DNA of 61,879 bases from Zygnema cylindricum (Eukaryota; Streptophyta; Zygnematophyceae; Zygnematales; Zygnemataceae), in NCBI GenBank assembly GCA_037447655.1, contig JBBHKE010002310.1:225337-287215 (forward strand), written 5' to 3'. Positions 33,509 to 45,275 of the stretch are shown piece by piece. Within the stretch, counting starts at the first letter, position 1. Each line of letters opens with the position of its first letter. The notes beneath the pieces were generated by a model. It was not told where the DNA came from, did not search any database, and worked only from the letters and a program-made list of their open reading frames with translations. The translations under genes were made by a program, and so were the position numbers.

Positions 33509-34800
33509 AGCAATGGAGGGCGCAAAAGACAATGGATGGATAATGGACACAGGAGCGTTGGCCCACATGTGCTAGAACAAGGCAGATTTCAAAAATCTGA
33601 AATCAACACCGGAGAAAAATATCTACTATGCATGTGGAATGAGTGTGCAAACAAGGGTTGTAGGACATGTCTCCTTGCTAGTTGATGTAGAAGGCAAGGC
33701 TGTTGAGAGAACTCTTCATAATGTTCTCTATGTACCAAATTTTAAGAAAAAATTGTTTTCAACTTCTTTAGTAGAAAGTAAAGGGTTTGAGGCCAATCTG
33801 AAAATGGGCAGGCAGGTTGTTAGCAAAAATGGAAAAATTGCAGTAACGAGAATTAGAGATGCCAGCAAAATGTATTGAATGGATATGCCCGATAATAAAG
33901 AAAATGATGTTTTGAATTCCAGTGCATTATCCTCAGATGAGCTGTGGCATAAAAGATTAGGCCATGTGAACTATGACAGTATGAAAAAGATGGTCAATGA
34001 TGGCAAAATAGAAGGAGTCACTCTGTCAAATCAATCACCTTAAACGTGTGATGGCTGTGCATTAGGAAAAATACACAGATTATCGTTTCCTCAAGAGTTT
34101 GAACATAAATCTACTAAACTTCTGCAACTCATTCGGGGATGAAATATATGGTTACGTTTACAGATGATTTTTCGAGATTTACAAAAGTCTACTTCATGAA
34201 GGACAAGAGTGAAGTCTTCACTCATTTTCAACACTACAATGCGTGGGCGGAGAAACTACACGGTTTGCCAATTCTGGAGCTCAGATTGGACAATGGTTGG
34301 GAATATACATCAAAAGAGTTTGAAAACTTCTTACTCAAGGAAAGTATAAGTCACACACTAACTGTTTCATACTCTCCGGAACAAAATGGGGTCTCAAAAA
34401 GACTAAATATAACTATCACAAAAAACTCTAGGTCCATGCTTGCGGATAAGGACGTGGATCCATAATTCTGGGCTAAAACATTAAATTTTGCAGTTTATAT
34501 CAAAAAAAGGATAGGTTGAAGATCGGTAGAAACCACTCCTTACGAGATCTGGAAGGGTAAAAAACCAGATGTCAGTCATTTCAAAGTCTTTGGAAGTAAA
34601 TGTTTTATTTTGAATACGTCTAATGATAAATGGAAAATGGAACCAAAGGGATTGTCGAGCATTTTGTTAGGATATGATGATCACTTTAAAGGTTATAGAG
34701 TCTTTGTTTTTGAGAGGCAAAAAATTATTGTGGCAAGGATCATAGTTGTCAAAGATGAATTAGACTCGATAGACTTATTTAAAATTACAGAGCAGCAGAA
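33509..34800 (+). pseudogene. Protease and integrase of Copia element F
   Basis: It starts AMEGAKDNGWIMDTGALAHMC, followed by YVPNFKKKLFSTSLVESKG, LWHKRLGHVNYDSMKKM, TCDGCALGKIHRLSFPQE, TFTDDFSRFTKVYF and LRLDNGWEYTSKEFE. The first catalytic Asp region is damaged, and the catalytic Glu of the core is Lys (NGVSKRLN), so the integrase is inactive. Closely related to element C. Confidence 0.8.
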
Positions 34801-35160
34801 GCAGCAAAAAGAACAGGAATATGTCATTTTAGATAGCATCCATAATATTGACACACAAATGCAAAATTCACCAGTGTTAACACAGGAGTCGGAACATAAT
34901 CGGGTTCCTCAACTAGTTCATTTCGAAGCAGACCAACAGCAGTCACTGCCTACAGATCGCAACCAGCGCAACAAGCGCAATGCAATGCAGGGGATCCGAC
35001 AATTTCAGCCTCATAATTTCCGGTGGGAAAAAGATCCAGTAGCCGCCTGCAAGCAAGTTCTCACTTCGCCTACTCGGCAGCCTCATGGGAGCCTTTGACC
35101 ATCCGGGAAGCATACTCCTCACCAGAGCGGAATCACTAGATCGAGGCGGCAAACGATGAA

Positions 35161-36667
35161 ATGAAGTTGATCATGGAGGCTCAGACATGGGAGCTAGTGG
35201 ACCTTCCTCCGGATCGAAAATCGATAGGGAGAAAATGGGTATTCAAGGTGAAGTTAAATCGAGATAATACCATTGAACAATATAAGGCTAGACTTGTGGC
35301 AAAGGGGTATAATCAAAAGGAAGGAATTGATTTTGAAGAAACTTTATCTCCTATTGTAAGATTTCCGACAGTTAGGATTTTGCTATCTCTAGCTGCTATA
35401 GAGGATATGGAAATACATCAGATGGATGTAAAGACGGCCTATTTGCATGGAGAACAAGAGGAGACCATTTACATGCAGCAACCTGAAATGTATGCAGAAC
35501 ATGGAAAATATCACTTAGTATGGAAACTGCTAAAATCTTTGTACGGCCTAAAACAGGCCCCTAGGCAATGGAATGTAAAACTTGATGAATTCTTAACTAG
35601 CCTATGATTTAAAAAGATAAGTTCTGATCACTCCGTCTATGTTTTAAAAGGTGAGGATGTAATAGTGTACATAGCGGTGTATGCAGATGATTTACTATTA
35701 GTTAGCAAATCAATGGCTGAAATTAACAAAATTAAAATTGCTTTAAACTCACAGTTCGAGATGAAAGACCTTGGTGAGGCAAAATATATTTTGGGTATCC
35801 AGGTAGAGAGGGACAGGAAAAACAGATTAATAAAATTGACTCAAAAGGAGGCTATTGGAAACATGTTAGATGAATATGGAATGCGGGGGGCAAAAGGATG
35901 TGTAACACCAATGGAGTTTCGGGCATAAGTTAGAGGGGTAAGAAACAGAACAAGGTGTTATTGTCAGTGAAATTTTTGAGTCATGGGAGGATGATCCTAT
36001 GACACTAATACCTTAAAGATAGATAGTAGGAAGTTTATTATATTTCATGAACTGTACCCGTCCAGATATTGCAGCAGCAGTTGGAGTACTGAGCAGAAGT
36101 CTAGAGAATCCGAGGAAATCTGACCGTGATGCAGCAAGAAGAGTTTTGAGATACTTGGTAGGAACCAAAGAACTTAAACTCACACTAGGCGGAGGAGAGG
36201 TGAAGTTGCAAACATTGTGTGATGCAAGCTATGGCGACATGCCAAGTCGAAAATCCACCACGGGATTCATTCTACAAATTGGGAACAGGACTCGCTGTTG
36301 GAGTAGCAAACTTCAAAAGGTCACGGAACAATCGACGATGGAGTCAGAATATATGGCAGCGAGCTCGGCCCTCAAAGAACTCTTATGGGTGAAATCCATG
36401 TTGCAAGAATTGGGATACATGCAGGTTGGTCCACAGGTGATCTGGTGTGATAACCAGGCTGCCATTGCCATTGCTTCTAACCCGAGTTACCACTTCAAAA
36501 GCAAACACATGGATGTAAGATTACACTTTGTAAGAGAAAAAGTGTTCTCTAAAGTGATTAAATTATGTTATTTGCCAAATGCTAAAATGATTGCACATAT
36601 GCTCACTAAAGCTCTACTTGCTCCAAAGTTGAAGTATTTTAGGGATGCAGTGGGATTAACTCAATAG
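35161..36667 (+). pseudogene. Reverse transcriptase and RNase H of Copia element F
   Basis: Motifs in order: TWELVDLPPDRKSIGRKWVF, EIHQMDVKTAYLHGEQEE, SLYGLKQAPRQW, a stop at 35605, a YADDLLL variant of the usual YVDD near 35683, FEMKDLGEAKYILGIQVE, a stop near 35926, MNCTRPDIAAAVGVLSRS, ESEYMAASSALKELLWVKS, and HHF-like YHFKSKHMDVRLHFVREKV. A few stops break it. The sequence is close to element C, so both belong to one family. Confidence 0.85.
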
Positions 36668-36821
36668 CTGAGTTGCTGGCACTGCTATGGTGCGCTAGTC
36701 CAACAACGAGGATGTAGTGGGACTAGGTGACTTGCTAAATTGCTACGTTGCTATGTTGCGATACTGCGCTAGTTCGACATCGTAGCTGCGCTAGCATACT
36801 GAGTCTAAAGCTTTAGGGGAG

Positions 36822-37806
36822 TGTTGTTTTTGGAAAGCTTTAAGTCTCAGCAAATTTATATGACGCTGGAAAAATAGATCTATAGGGACACGCGTCGTCT
36901 TTTGAAGCACAGTGCAGGTTTTTGAATGGTACCGACACCAACATTGAAACAACGCAGCTGCGACGCAGATGGAACAAGCGCAGCTGCGGTTATTTTTGAT
37001 ATGGTCCGTACAGACGAGTGCAGCCTGCGACACAACGGGACAAACGCAACTGCGGATATTTTGGTACAGGACAACGCAGTTGCTACCCAACAAGCCAAAC
37101 ACAGCTGGGGCTATTTTTGGTATGGGACGACGCAGCTGCTACGAATCTGCAGATATTTGAATGTGATCAGGAATGGGACTGCGCTGCTACGGTTTATATG
37201 AATAAAGTTAACGGACGAGATTCATAAGAGAATAATTAAGTGACTCGCTGACATATGTTGTGCAACAGCCGGAAGGACGTACCCAGACAACTGTCACTAA
37301 GCCAGGCGACAAGTATTTGAACAAATCACCTGTATAGGATTCTCAGTAATATTGATTGTACAGTGATTGATTAGTTTTAGCGTGATTAGGAGCACTTAGA
37401 CCTTGGTGGCAATTTAGTTCTTTTGGTCGTATCTTTTAAGAACACTTGTATCGGCGGTACAGCACTATGTAGTAGGACAACTAAGTGAAGAGTATAAGAC
37501 TTAGGACGTAAAACATTTTATGTATCAAGACTTCCAGACTGTGTAATCTGCAGACTGTATTTGGGAAACTTATGAGTTGCATATCTTGGTGTATGTTGGA
37601 TCTATTGTGTTGAAACTTTGGGAGTTGTCAGACTTTGTGATACACTATACTGTGGTATAGTTTGAAGCAGTTTGGACCTTTGTGTCAACTTTATTGAGTT
37701 GTAAAAAGCAGATGTTTGAAAGGATTCTTGGTAAGCTTCTGTGGTGAATTATATCTACTCCTACTACTACTGCTGCTCCACCTGTTCCAGTGGTCGTAGA
37801 ACAACA
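36822..37806 (+). repeat. 3' LTR of Copia element F
   Basis: A polypurine tract (CTTTAGGGGAG, about 36811-36821) precedes TGTTGTTTTTGG. The end GTCGTAGAACAACA matches the end of the element C LTR. The last codons still read STPTTTAAPPVPVVVEQ, like the gag start of C, but the start codon is ATA. The left third carries repeats of CGCAGCTGCG-type motifs (36950-37150). Confidence 0.8.
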
Positions 37807-38213
37807 CTTTTTGACTAAACATGTAGGTGTAGAAACATACTTGAAACTATTGGAAAGCCTAGAACAAGGCTTATATCCAAGTTTAAAATCAATGAATTTG
37901 GAGTTATGTAGACATACTTATTAGGTGTCAAAGGAAGCTTATAAATTAAGTCTAAATTGGTCATCAAAGATAGATTTTCTTTTCACCTGAATAACTTCCT
38001 TTGAAAGCATAAAACTTATCTAACAAACTATTTAAGACGATTTCATTTTCTATTTTTGGTGTAACACCCTTCCAAAACTAGTTAACTACTCAATCAACAT
38101 ATTAAATTGGCTAACTCTATCGCCAATTGACTCATTATTTTTTATTTTAAATTGTAAAAAATCTTAGAACACGTACTAACCCTTGTCTTCAATGCCCTTC
38201 TCCAGTTGGTTCT

Positions 38214-38444
38214 CTAATGCATTCTAACACTCATGAGCGCGCGTAAAAAAACCAACAAGGCATCAATCACATAAACAATCGTTCTACCTTTCAACCGCCA
38301 TAAGACCTTTGCTTGGGAAACCATCGGTTTCGGCTTTTTACTAACGACATTCCACAACTTTAAATTTAATTTTGACTTCATGTTATTTTCCCAAATGACA
38401 TAATTAGAGTCATTGAAAAGAACCAGCTTTTTGGCCATATGCAA
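38214..38444 (-). pseudogene. Copia gag N-terminal fragment
   Basis: KKLVLFNDSNYVIWENNMKS followed by KLNLKLWNVV matches the start of Copia gag, which begins with a short Phe/Asn-x-Tyr-x-x-Trp motif. No LTR or pol could be linked to it. It lies on the same strand as the PAN exons, in the possible giant intron. Confidence 0.6.
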
Positions 38445-39514
38445 ACTATCTCCATTTTCTATTTATGTTTGCTTTTTCCTCCACTTTCTGTTTGCCAGCA
38501 CATTTCTCTCCTTTTTCACGATCACGTCCTCAATTTTTGAAGTGTCACATTCATTCGAACGCAAACTCGGTTTTTCCTTCACGTGCTTCTTTTTCTTTTT
38601 TTTGTCCTTTCTCCTCAACAAACCACTTCAAACATGTGTTTGAAACGGTCAATAAAACTATTGTTACCTTCAAACCTGTCCTATGCTAAGGGATGAACAA
38701 CTAGTGATTCCGCAAACTTTCACCTTTGAAATAAACTCTTTCTCACTGGGCTAATGAGACGACACTTCGAGAGAAAGCGGATCTTCCAATTGCTTTGGTG
38801 TTGACCTCACATTAGCCAATAGCAAACGCGTACTTCTCTTCCTCCTTCCACTAAATGGAGCAAAATCTCCTCGACTCCAAATTTAAGGACCGCTAACTTT
38901 CAAATACAAGTTCGAAACAACTAATAAGCTCACAAGCGGAAGCATAAAATACTCATACATAAACACTCACCATTGCACAAGGGCTCCGCAAAATACACAC
39001 ATATTTTCAAAGCTCTTCTTATTGGTAATTTTCTCACTACTCTCAATCAAATTAGCCCTTAACTAATCGCACAAAGTAAATACGTAACTACCCCGCTAAC
39101 ATGTTCTCTAGTAACAGATTGAACATGGTGGAGTTCCACCGAACACAAATTACGCGACAAACACTCTCGGCCTACATGTTTATCAAAAGTCAACATGCGC
39201 TAGACTGAAGACACGATAAAACGTAAATATCAAGAAATCTTAACACCAAACATACAAAACGAAAACATACACACTGACGCAAACACGGCAGATGCGCCGA
39301 TTCGCACAATGTATCTTTGCATTCTTTCTTTTAACCTCTTCATTTTATATCATACCACAACATTCACCTACACCTTCAACCTGATGTCGGTTCATCAAAT
39401 GTTATTTTCGACGTCACCTACTTATTAAAATAATTGAGTTTAATCACATTTAAATCTTTCAAAATTCTTTCACAAAACTTGACTCAATGTGGAATTTGGG
39501 GTTTAGAAGCTTAC
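38445..39514. other. Unrecognised AT-rich DNA
   Basis: Open frames here are Phe- and Ser-rich low-complexity sequence. No exon with cysteine-rich module character was found on the minus strand. Confidence 0.5.
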
Positions 39515-40610
39515 TTAGACGTTTCGCATACAGATCAAAATCAGTGGTTACCGTCAAATTAGCTTCTTGTTTCAAAAAGTATTTCAACCAACAAAATTGC
39601 ACGTTGTTTACTAATGGCGACAAATTAAACCCTCTGCAACTGCAATCTTTGGCGCATTCCTTTGCACAGAAATTAAATCCATCGGCCTGGCTGTAGCCTG
39701 TCAATTCCCACTCTGCGATGTTATTCTGGGGGGAATTTCTGCTTGAAAACTTGCTCCAAGAAACATCTGATGTGCAAGCTGCAAAATACAGGCCAAGTGA
39801 CAAGTTAGTTTTTGACATAGGAGTAATTTATTGTTTACTTTTTTCACTATTTTTCTAATTCCGTTGTTTTTAAGATTTGTACCATTTATCCCTTTACTAA
39901 CAGGAAACTAACACCTCCCCCTCCTCCTCCTCCTCCTCCTCTCTTTACTTTTTTTAATGAAGACGTGTTCGACCCTTTAACTAGAGAGGACTCACAAATA
40001 GAAATTCTCCTCTGAGTTCACGCACGACTTCGAGTAAGAATGGAGATGAACGAAATAGCTTATGTTTATGACAAGTGAGACCACTAGGATTTACTAATAG
40101 AGCATATCTGGCATAACAGGAACTTGGATCTGGAGGGTCACACTCACTTCTGGTATACAAATCCCAACCAGCGGTTATAACCATGTCGGGTTCATCTTCG
40201 ATATAGTCTTTCAACCAGCAAGTTTCCGTGTTGTTAACTTTTGCCGAAATAACAAAGCCTATGCAATTGCAATCTTTCATGCATTCGTTCGCACAAAATT
40301 TCCATGCTTCCCCCGGGGGTAAGTTCCGGTTTATCCACCCTATTAGATCATTCCCAGGGGAATTCCTTTTTAAAAAAGTGTTCCAAGAAGATGGACCCCC
40401 GCAGGTTAAATCAGTTGCTGTGGTCCTTTGTGTCAAACTTGATGGCCGAGTTGCCACGTAGGATTTTGCAGGCTCTCGCTTCGAGGTTGGAGCAAATGTT
40501 CGTACGGCATGTGGAACAGTAGCACATACTCCCGCAGTAAAAGCACCGAGAAAGACAAAGAAAGTAACTGATTGAACCATTTCTTTGCTGGATCTTCCGA
40601 CCATGCTCAA
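39515..40610 (-). CDS. Secreted PAN/Apple protein: signal peptide and two PAN domains, exons 40610-40148 and 39778-39515
   Basis: Exon 1 starts at ATG 40610; a second Met starts the hydrophobic run MVQSVTFFVFLGAFTAGVCA, a good signal peptide. PAN 1 follows, with LTCGGPSSWNTFLKRNSPG, then FCANECMKDCNCIGFV, TCWLKDYI and WDLYTR. A clear donor (GTGAGT) ends it in phase 1. Exon 2 (264 bp, phase 1 at both ends) is PAN 2: CTSDVSWSKFSSRNSPQNN, FCAKECAKDCSCRGFNL, FCWLKYFL, FDLYAKR. Each domain has six cysteines. PAN/Apple domains bind proteins or sugars outside the cell. The exit donor (GTAAGC) shows that more exons follow to the left, and the first lectin exon at 14231 has the matching phase. Confidence 0.8.
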
Positions 40611-41900
40611 CTTTCTTAAAATTTTCCTTCTCTTTTGCCTCCCCCTCTTTCGCTCACCTTCTTACTCCCTCTCCTCTCCGTCTTCTACTCCCACTCTCTT
40701 TCTGTCGTGTTTGGCGATCAGCTTTCACACTGCGAAACAACATGTTCTTCACAAGTTAGTTTTTAAAATTTGACTAATTTTTTAAGCTCTGGAAAAGTTT
40801 AGAAAATATTGTTGTTGGACCGCAAGAGTTCATTTTTCAAAGAACGAGTCTATGTGTGCTTCCCTTTAGGTGTCAGTCCTGATACAAATTTGCTTTATTA
40901 AAGGTGTGTAAGGCACCTTAATGACGAGGGATAGACAAAAACACTCGTAAGGGGCTTCTCTTCTAGGTTTAGACATAACATTAGATCGTTCTCCAAAGTT
41001 TGTCATCGGTTTATGTTTTGTAAGAATTCAACATTAGACAATTCAAATATGAAGCATCAACACTAAACCTGTTGAGGATTTATAAACGTTTCCGGGATTT
41101 TGGTCCAGAGTTACGGTTCACATTTTGATAAATTGTTTTATTCTATGGCTTGAGCCGCTGCCACTAACAATAAAGAATATTTTTCTTGAAGCTAATTGTT
41201 TTGAACTTAGCTTGTCTACCTCTAAATTTGATCTGTTTGGACCAAGTCACTTATACGTTGGGCTATCTATAGGAAGGAATTGCTGCGGATTTACTCAAGG
41301 CTTTCGAAAATCATAAAAAAACTAATTTCGAGATTTGATTCATAAGAAAAGATTTTCTCATGAATACCTATAGCATGACAATGATAATAATTTTAGGAAA
41401 TTACACGGAATATCCATGCATAATTTAGTTTCACAGTGCACATTTTTTGGTAGTTTTATATTTTTTAATTTTATAATTGAAGTTATATTGATTTGTAAGC
41501 AAAGAAATAAGTGGACCGAAAGGTATTGAGAAAATCCATTCTAAATATAGGTGTGACATTTGGCATTTTTCAACGCTATATTGTATGAATTTTACAAAAA
41601 ATAGATAGCAAACCCTACACTTCGTGTTTTCATTTTTTCTAGGTTTTTTAGGTCCGTCCATCATAACGTCCAAATCAAAGACTTACGTTTCGACAATAGT
41701 CAAAAGAATAATCCCAATTGTTGCATGTGCCGAAAAAAAAGAATTAATTAAAGGTAAACATGGCCAGAAACGTAGAGTTATTTGCAAAAATAGTGAAATT
41801 TCAAGCAAACGCTTCGCCAAAAGACGCCAAAGCTAAGGTAAACAAATTAGAAGGGACGAGAAAGTAAGAAAGGGAAGAGGAAAGAGGAAATAGAGTACTC
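40611..41900. other. Upstream region of the PAN gene; no other gene seen
   Basis: Directly above the start codon (40640-40700) the minus strand is purine-rich. No promoter motif is clear enough to call. The rest is AT-rich with short meaningless open frames. Confidence 0.45.
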
Positions 41901-41924
41901 GAAATCGAAACAATATTTTTTTTA

Positions 41925-42345
41925 GGTACGGAAGACATACGGTATCAGTACAAAAAAACAAAGACAGTTGTCCTGAATTATACGGGGACGTACAATAATG
42001 TACCCTAAAAACCCTAAAATCCCGCATAAATAGCCCTAAAATGCACGGAAATGTACGGCAATGCCAATAAATGTACGGCAAATGTAGCGCAGCTGTCCTT
42101 CATATAACGGAAATGTACGGCAGCCTACAGTATAAAATCTAAATAAAAAAACCGTAGAAGGTACGAAATAATACGGACATTGTACGATAATGTACGAAAA
42201 AATCTAAAACAGTTGTAAATAAAGATACGAAATGTACAAAAATGTACCCTAAAAACCCTAAAATCCCTTGAAAGTTGAAACCTTTAAATAACCCTAAAAT
42301 GTACTGTCATATACGGATGCTGTACAATAGCGTACGGTCACTGTA
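41925..42345. repeat. Diffuse repeat rich in TGTACGG and CCCTAAA motifs
   Basis: Two blocks about 246 bp apart share AATGTACCCTAAAAACCCTA followed by AAATCCC (near 41996 and 42242). ATGTACGGCA-type words recur many times between them. The telomere-like CCCTAAA words are degenerate, so this is not a telomere array. Confidence 0.55.
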
Positions 42346-42417
42346 CGAATGCGAAGAAAGGTACGAATTATATATATTTCAAAATCGATTGATGCGCACT
42401 GTACATAGTAATCGTTA

Positions 42418-42958
42418 CACCGCCAATCGTTATTAGCGTTGTGTACGCTAATTCCGTCCCGCTTTTTTTTTTTTTTATTCTCCATTAGTGTAGTTCATTC
42501 TATTTTTTTCTTTATTCTATTTAGGGTTATTTTCAGTACGTTGTCTCTTAAATAGAGTGGTGTATGGTCAGTGTCAGACCGTACATAAATGTACCTTTTT
42601 AAGTTAAAAAGTACAATAAATTAGTTTTAGTAACCGCGGACGCATGAGAATGTGCGTTCTAAAAAGGAAAAAAAATCAGGTCGTAAAAAATCCCGCTCGC
42701 ACATATTCGTCCGACAGCCGCGTTTCGACCGTGTGAATGTACGATTTGTGTACAATTTGTAAGATTTTGTACGAATACCTATATTAGTGTAAGCATGTTT
42801 GCGACCGACATTTATTTTTTTCAAAGATCCAAATTAAAATTATTAAACAATTAGAATGAATGTTTTTTTTCAAAATTTTCAAATTCTTAATTAGCGTAAA
42901 CCACGGTAATTTTTCATGTACGCTAAAGAAACTTCTACGCTAATAGCGATTGGCGGTG
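42418..42958. mobile_element. 541-bp MITE-like element with CACCGCC inverted ends
   Basis: The left end CACCGCCAATCGTTATTAGC and the right end GCTAATAGCGATTGGCGGTG are inverted repeats with one mismatch, flanked on both sides by TA. No coding potential. Probably moved by a DNA transposase with TA target preference. Confidence 0.75.
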
Positions 42959-43059
42959 TAGTGTCGTTTACCAAAAATTTAGGAGGTATTTAGATAATGT
43001 GATGTAAAAAATGTGTCATTCCGCACTGAAATTGAACATTAATAATTTGTACAAAATAC

Positions 43060-44903
43060 TAGTGTTGTGTATCGGTAAAAAAAGGGAATTGCTAATCGTA
43101 GAGACGATTTTTGCTGCGCGCAGGTAGTTGTCAGAAATTGTACATTTGAGGTACAGTTTCGTACAAGCTACGTACCTTTAAATTCAGATTTGACGGTCAA
43201 CCAGTCGAACAAATTTGACTGGCGAAATATTGAAACGGCGGTTAAAAAAGTGTCGCGCTTGCGAACGTCGACCGTCATAAAAAAAACAACAATTCACACG
43301 GTCGGCGCAAGTTTACTGAAACAAAACTGTGGTAGCCACATATAAATAAAATGGTTGCGCGCAGGTAGCTCCACTGTGAGAGCACACGCCGACATTTGAC
43401 TTAGCCGCAAAAATGGAATCTAATCGCAAACCGTTACACTGAACTTGGACACAAATTAAAGGACAACGTACAACATGCACAAACTCGCACGAAACGAAAT
43501 AAACTTCTTACAAAATTAAAAAGCGTACCACCGTATAAATAATTTGGTCGCGTGTGACTCCACGTCATAATTATTTATACGCTGAAACGCTTTTTTATTT
43601 TGTACGAAGTTTATTTCGTTTTGTGCGAGTTTGTACATGTTGTACGTCGTCCTTTAATTTGTGTCCAAGTTTCGTGTAACGGTTCGCGATTAGATTCCAT
43701 TTTTGCGGCTAAGTCAAATGTCAGCGTGTGCTCCCACAGTGGAGTTACCTGCACGCAACCATTCTATTTATATGTGGTTGCCACAGTTTTGTTTCAGTAA
43801 ACTTGCGCCAGCCATGTGAATTGTTGTTTTTTTTATGACAGTCTACGCTCGCAAGCGCGAAGTTTTTTAACCGATGTTACAATATTTCGCCAGTCAAATT
43901 TGTTCGACAGGCTGACCGTCAAATCTGAACTTAAAGGTACGTAGCCTGTACAAAACTGTACTTCAAATTTACAATTTCTGACAACTACCTGCGCGCAACA
44001 AAAATCTTCTCTGCGATTAGCAATTCCCTAAAAAAATTATCATGATACCACCGATACCGATAGTTATCGGTTATCGAACGGTCAGAGTTTTTGATATATT
44101 TGTACTTTTTGTACTTTATGTCCGGAGTATTTTTTGTCCAGTAAACTGGACAGAAAATTTACGGGAAATGTACGTATTTTAACGGGAATTGTAAGGACTT
44201 TGACGAAAAAATACGTTACACTTTGTAGTACTTTTTGGTCGGTTAACTGAAGAGTAATTATACAAGGACGTACGACATGCACCGACAAACAAAAGATCAT
44301 GGAACGTGAAAAGGACAGCGGACACAAAGTACAACGGACACAAAGCAACATTCTGCGCGCCGTCGGAATCGAACGGACGACTTTTCAATAAGAAAATATT
44401 AGCGGACGGCCAACGTGAGCGCCGAAATCCCGGAATGGCTCTTTTGGCGGTTTATGCCAAAAAAGCCGATGGATTGAAATGTGGCAGGTTTCCAGTGGAT
44501 CCCAAGGAAGAAAGGGACAAAGCTATGGCGTCGGATGTGAAAGGTACATCGTTTTAATTGGAGCCGTACTAGATTCGCAAATATCTTATGTCGGCTACTG
44601 TACTTTTGGCTTGTGCAAATGACCTGATTGGTATGCACCTCATTAGGTAGGGGTTGTGAGTAGGGCGCGTCAGGGGAATAACACGTAAAGTTGAGAGAAC
44701 TGGTTGTACATTTTCTATACGGTCCGTACATATATCGCCAATAGTTATTGATATCGGTGTTATCGCCGATAATAACTGATATTATCAATTATTTATCGGC
44801 GATAACACCAATAACGATATATTGTACCAATATATTGATTATCGGATACCCGAAAAAAAGCCCATATTGGTTATCGGCAAATCCTTACCGATACACAACA
44901 CTA
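43060..44903. mobile_element. Non-autonomous hAT-like element with 8-bp target duplication
   Basis: Ends TAGTGTTGTGTATCGGTAA and TTACCGATACACAACACTA are perfect 19-bp inverted repeats, and both flanks read CAAAATAC (43052-43059 and 44904-44911). The 8-bp duplication and TAGTG-type end fit the hAT superfamily. Subterminal CCGATA and TATCGG words cluster at the right (44040-44080, 44735-44890), as expected for transposase binding. It contains a large palindrome and no transposase. Confidence 0.9.
43083..44030. repeat. 948-bp palindrome (fold-back) inside the hAT-like element
   Basis: The left arm (43083-43543) and right arm (43570-44030) are inverted copies of about 461 bp, similar along their full length, around a 26-bp spacer. 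The outer ends read AGGGAATTGCTAATCG and its inverse. A transcript would fold into a long hairpin. Confidence 0.9.
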
Positions 44904-45057
44904 CAAAATACAGAAAAAATGTCAAAAAACGACAACATTAAAAACCACGCAAATCAGAGTCATCAACACTGATTGAATTGTACGTATTATCGTAAATCGA
45001 AAAATTGAATTGTGGCGTCAAAATTTAGGGGCGTTGAATCAAATGTTTTCAGCACTA

Positions 45058-45275
45058 CACCGTGTATCGCAATTATTGTTAATGTTTTTTTTTTCAATTT
45101 AAAACATATTTTCTCCGTACAGGCTTATCCGAATGTAAATATGATGGCTGCGATTTAAAGCCAAGATTTTCACCTTTCTATTGGTGGTCTTCATGTGAAA
45201 AGCGAGCAGGTGTATACGGAGAAAAGATGTTTTAAGTGGCGAAAAAATTATTAACCTAAATAGCGATGCACAGTG
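45058..45275. mobile_element. MITE family 1, copy 1
   Basis: Inverted ends CACCGTGTATCGC and GCGATGCACAGTG, with inner motifs AAAACATATTTTCTCCGTAC and its inverse ACGGAGAAAAGATGTTTTAA. 218 bp. Confidence 0.8.

Larger units (their letters stand above)
28611..37806 (+). mobile_element. Chimeric Copia locus: element E (5' part) joined to element F (3' part)
   Basis: The left end is a 950-bp LTR of the same family as the solo LTRs at 57.2 and 59.9 kb. The right end is a 985-bp LTR of the family of element C. Gag to RNase H of family E runs to about 33508 and is joined there, near IFCDNQAAIAIA, to the protease of family F (AAMEGAKDNGWIMDTGA). A second, complete protease to RNase H set of family F follows. 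The two outer flanks (TATTA and CTTTT) do not match, so this is not one clean insertion. Confidence 0.8.

Noticed and set aside
38413-38689. Phe/Ser-rich + strand frames
   Set aside because: Low-complexity pyrimidine-rich DNA.
43083-44030. CRISPR or satellite array
   Set aside because: The signal is one inverted repeat pair, not spaced direct repeats, and the DNA is nuclear eukaryotic.
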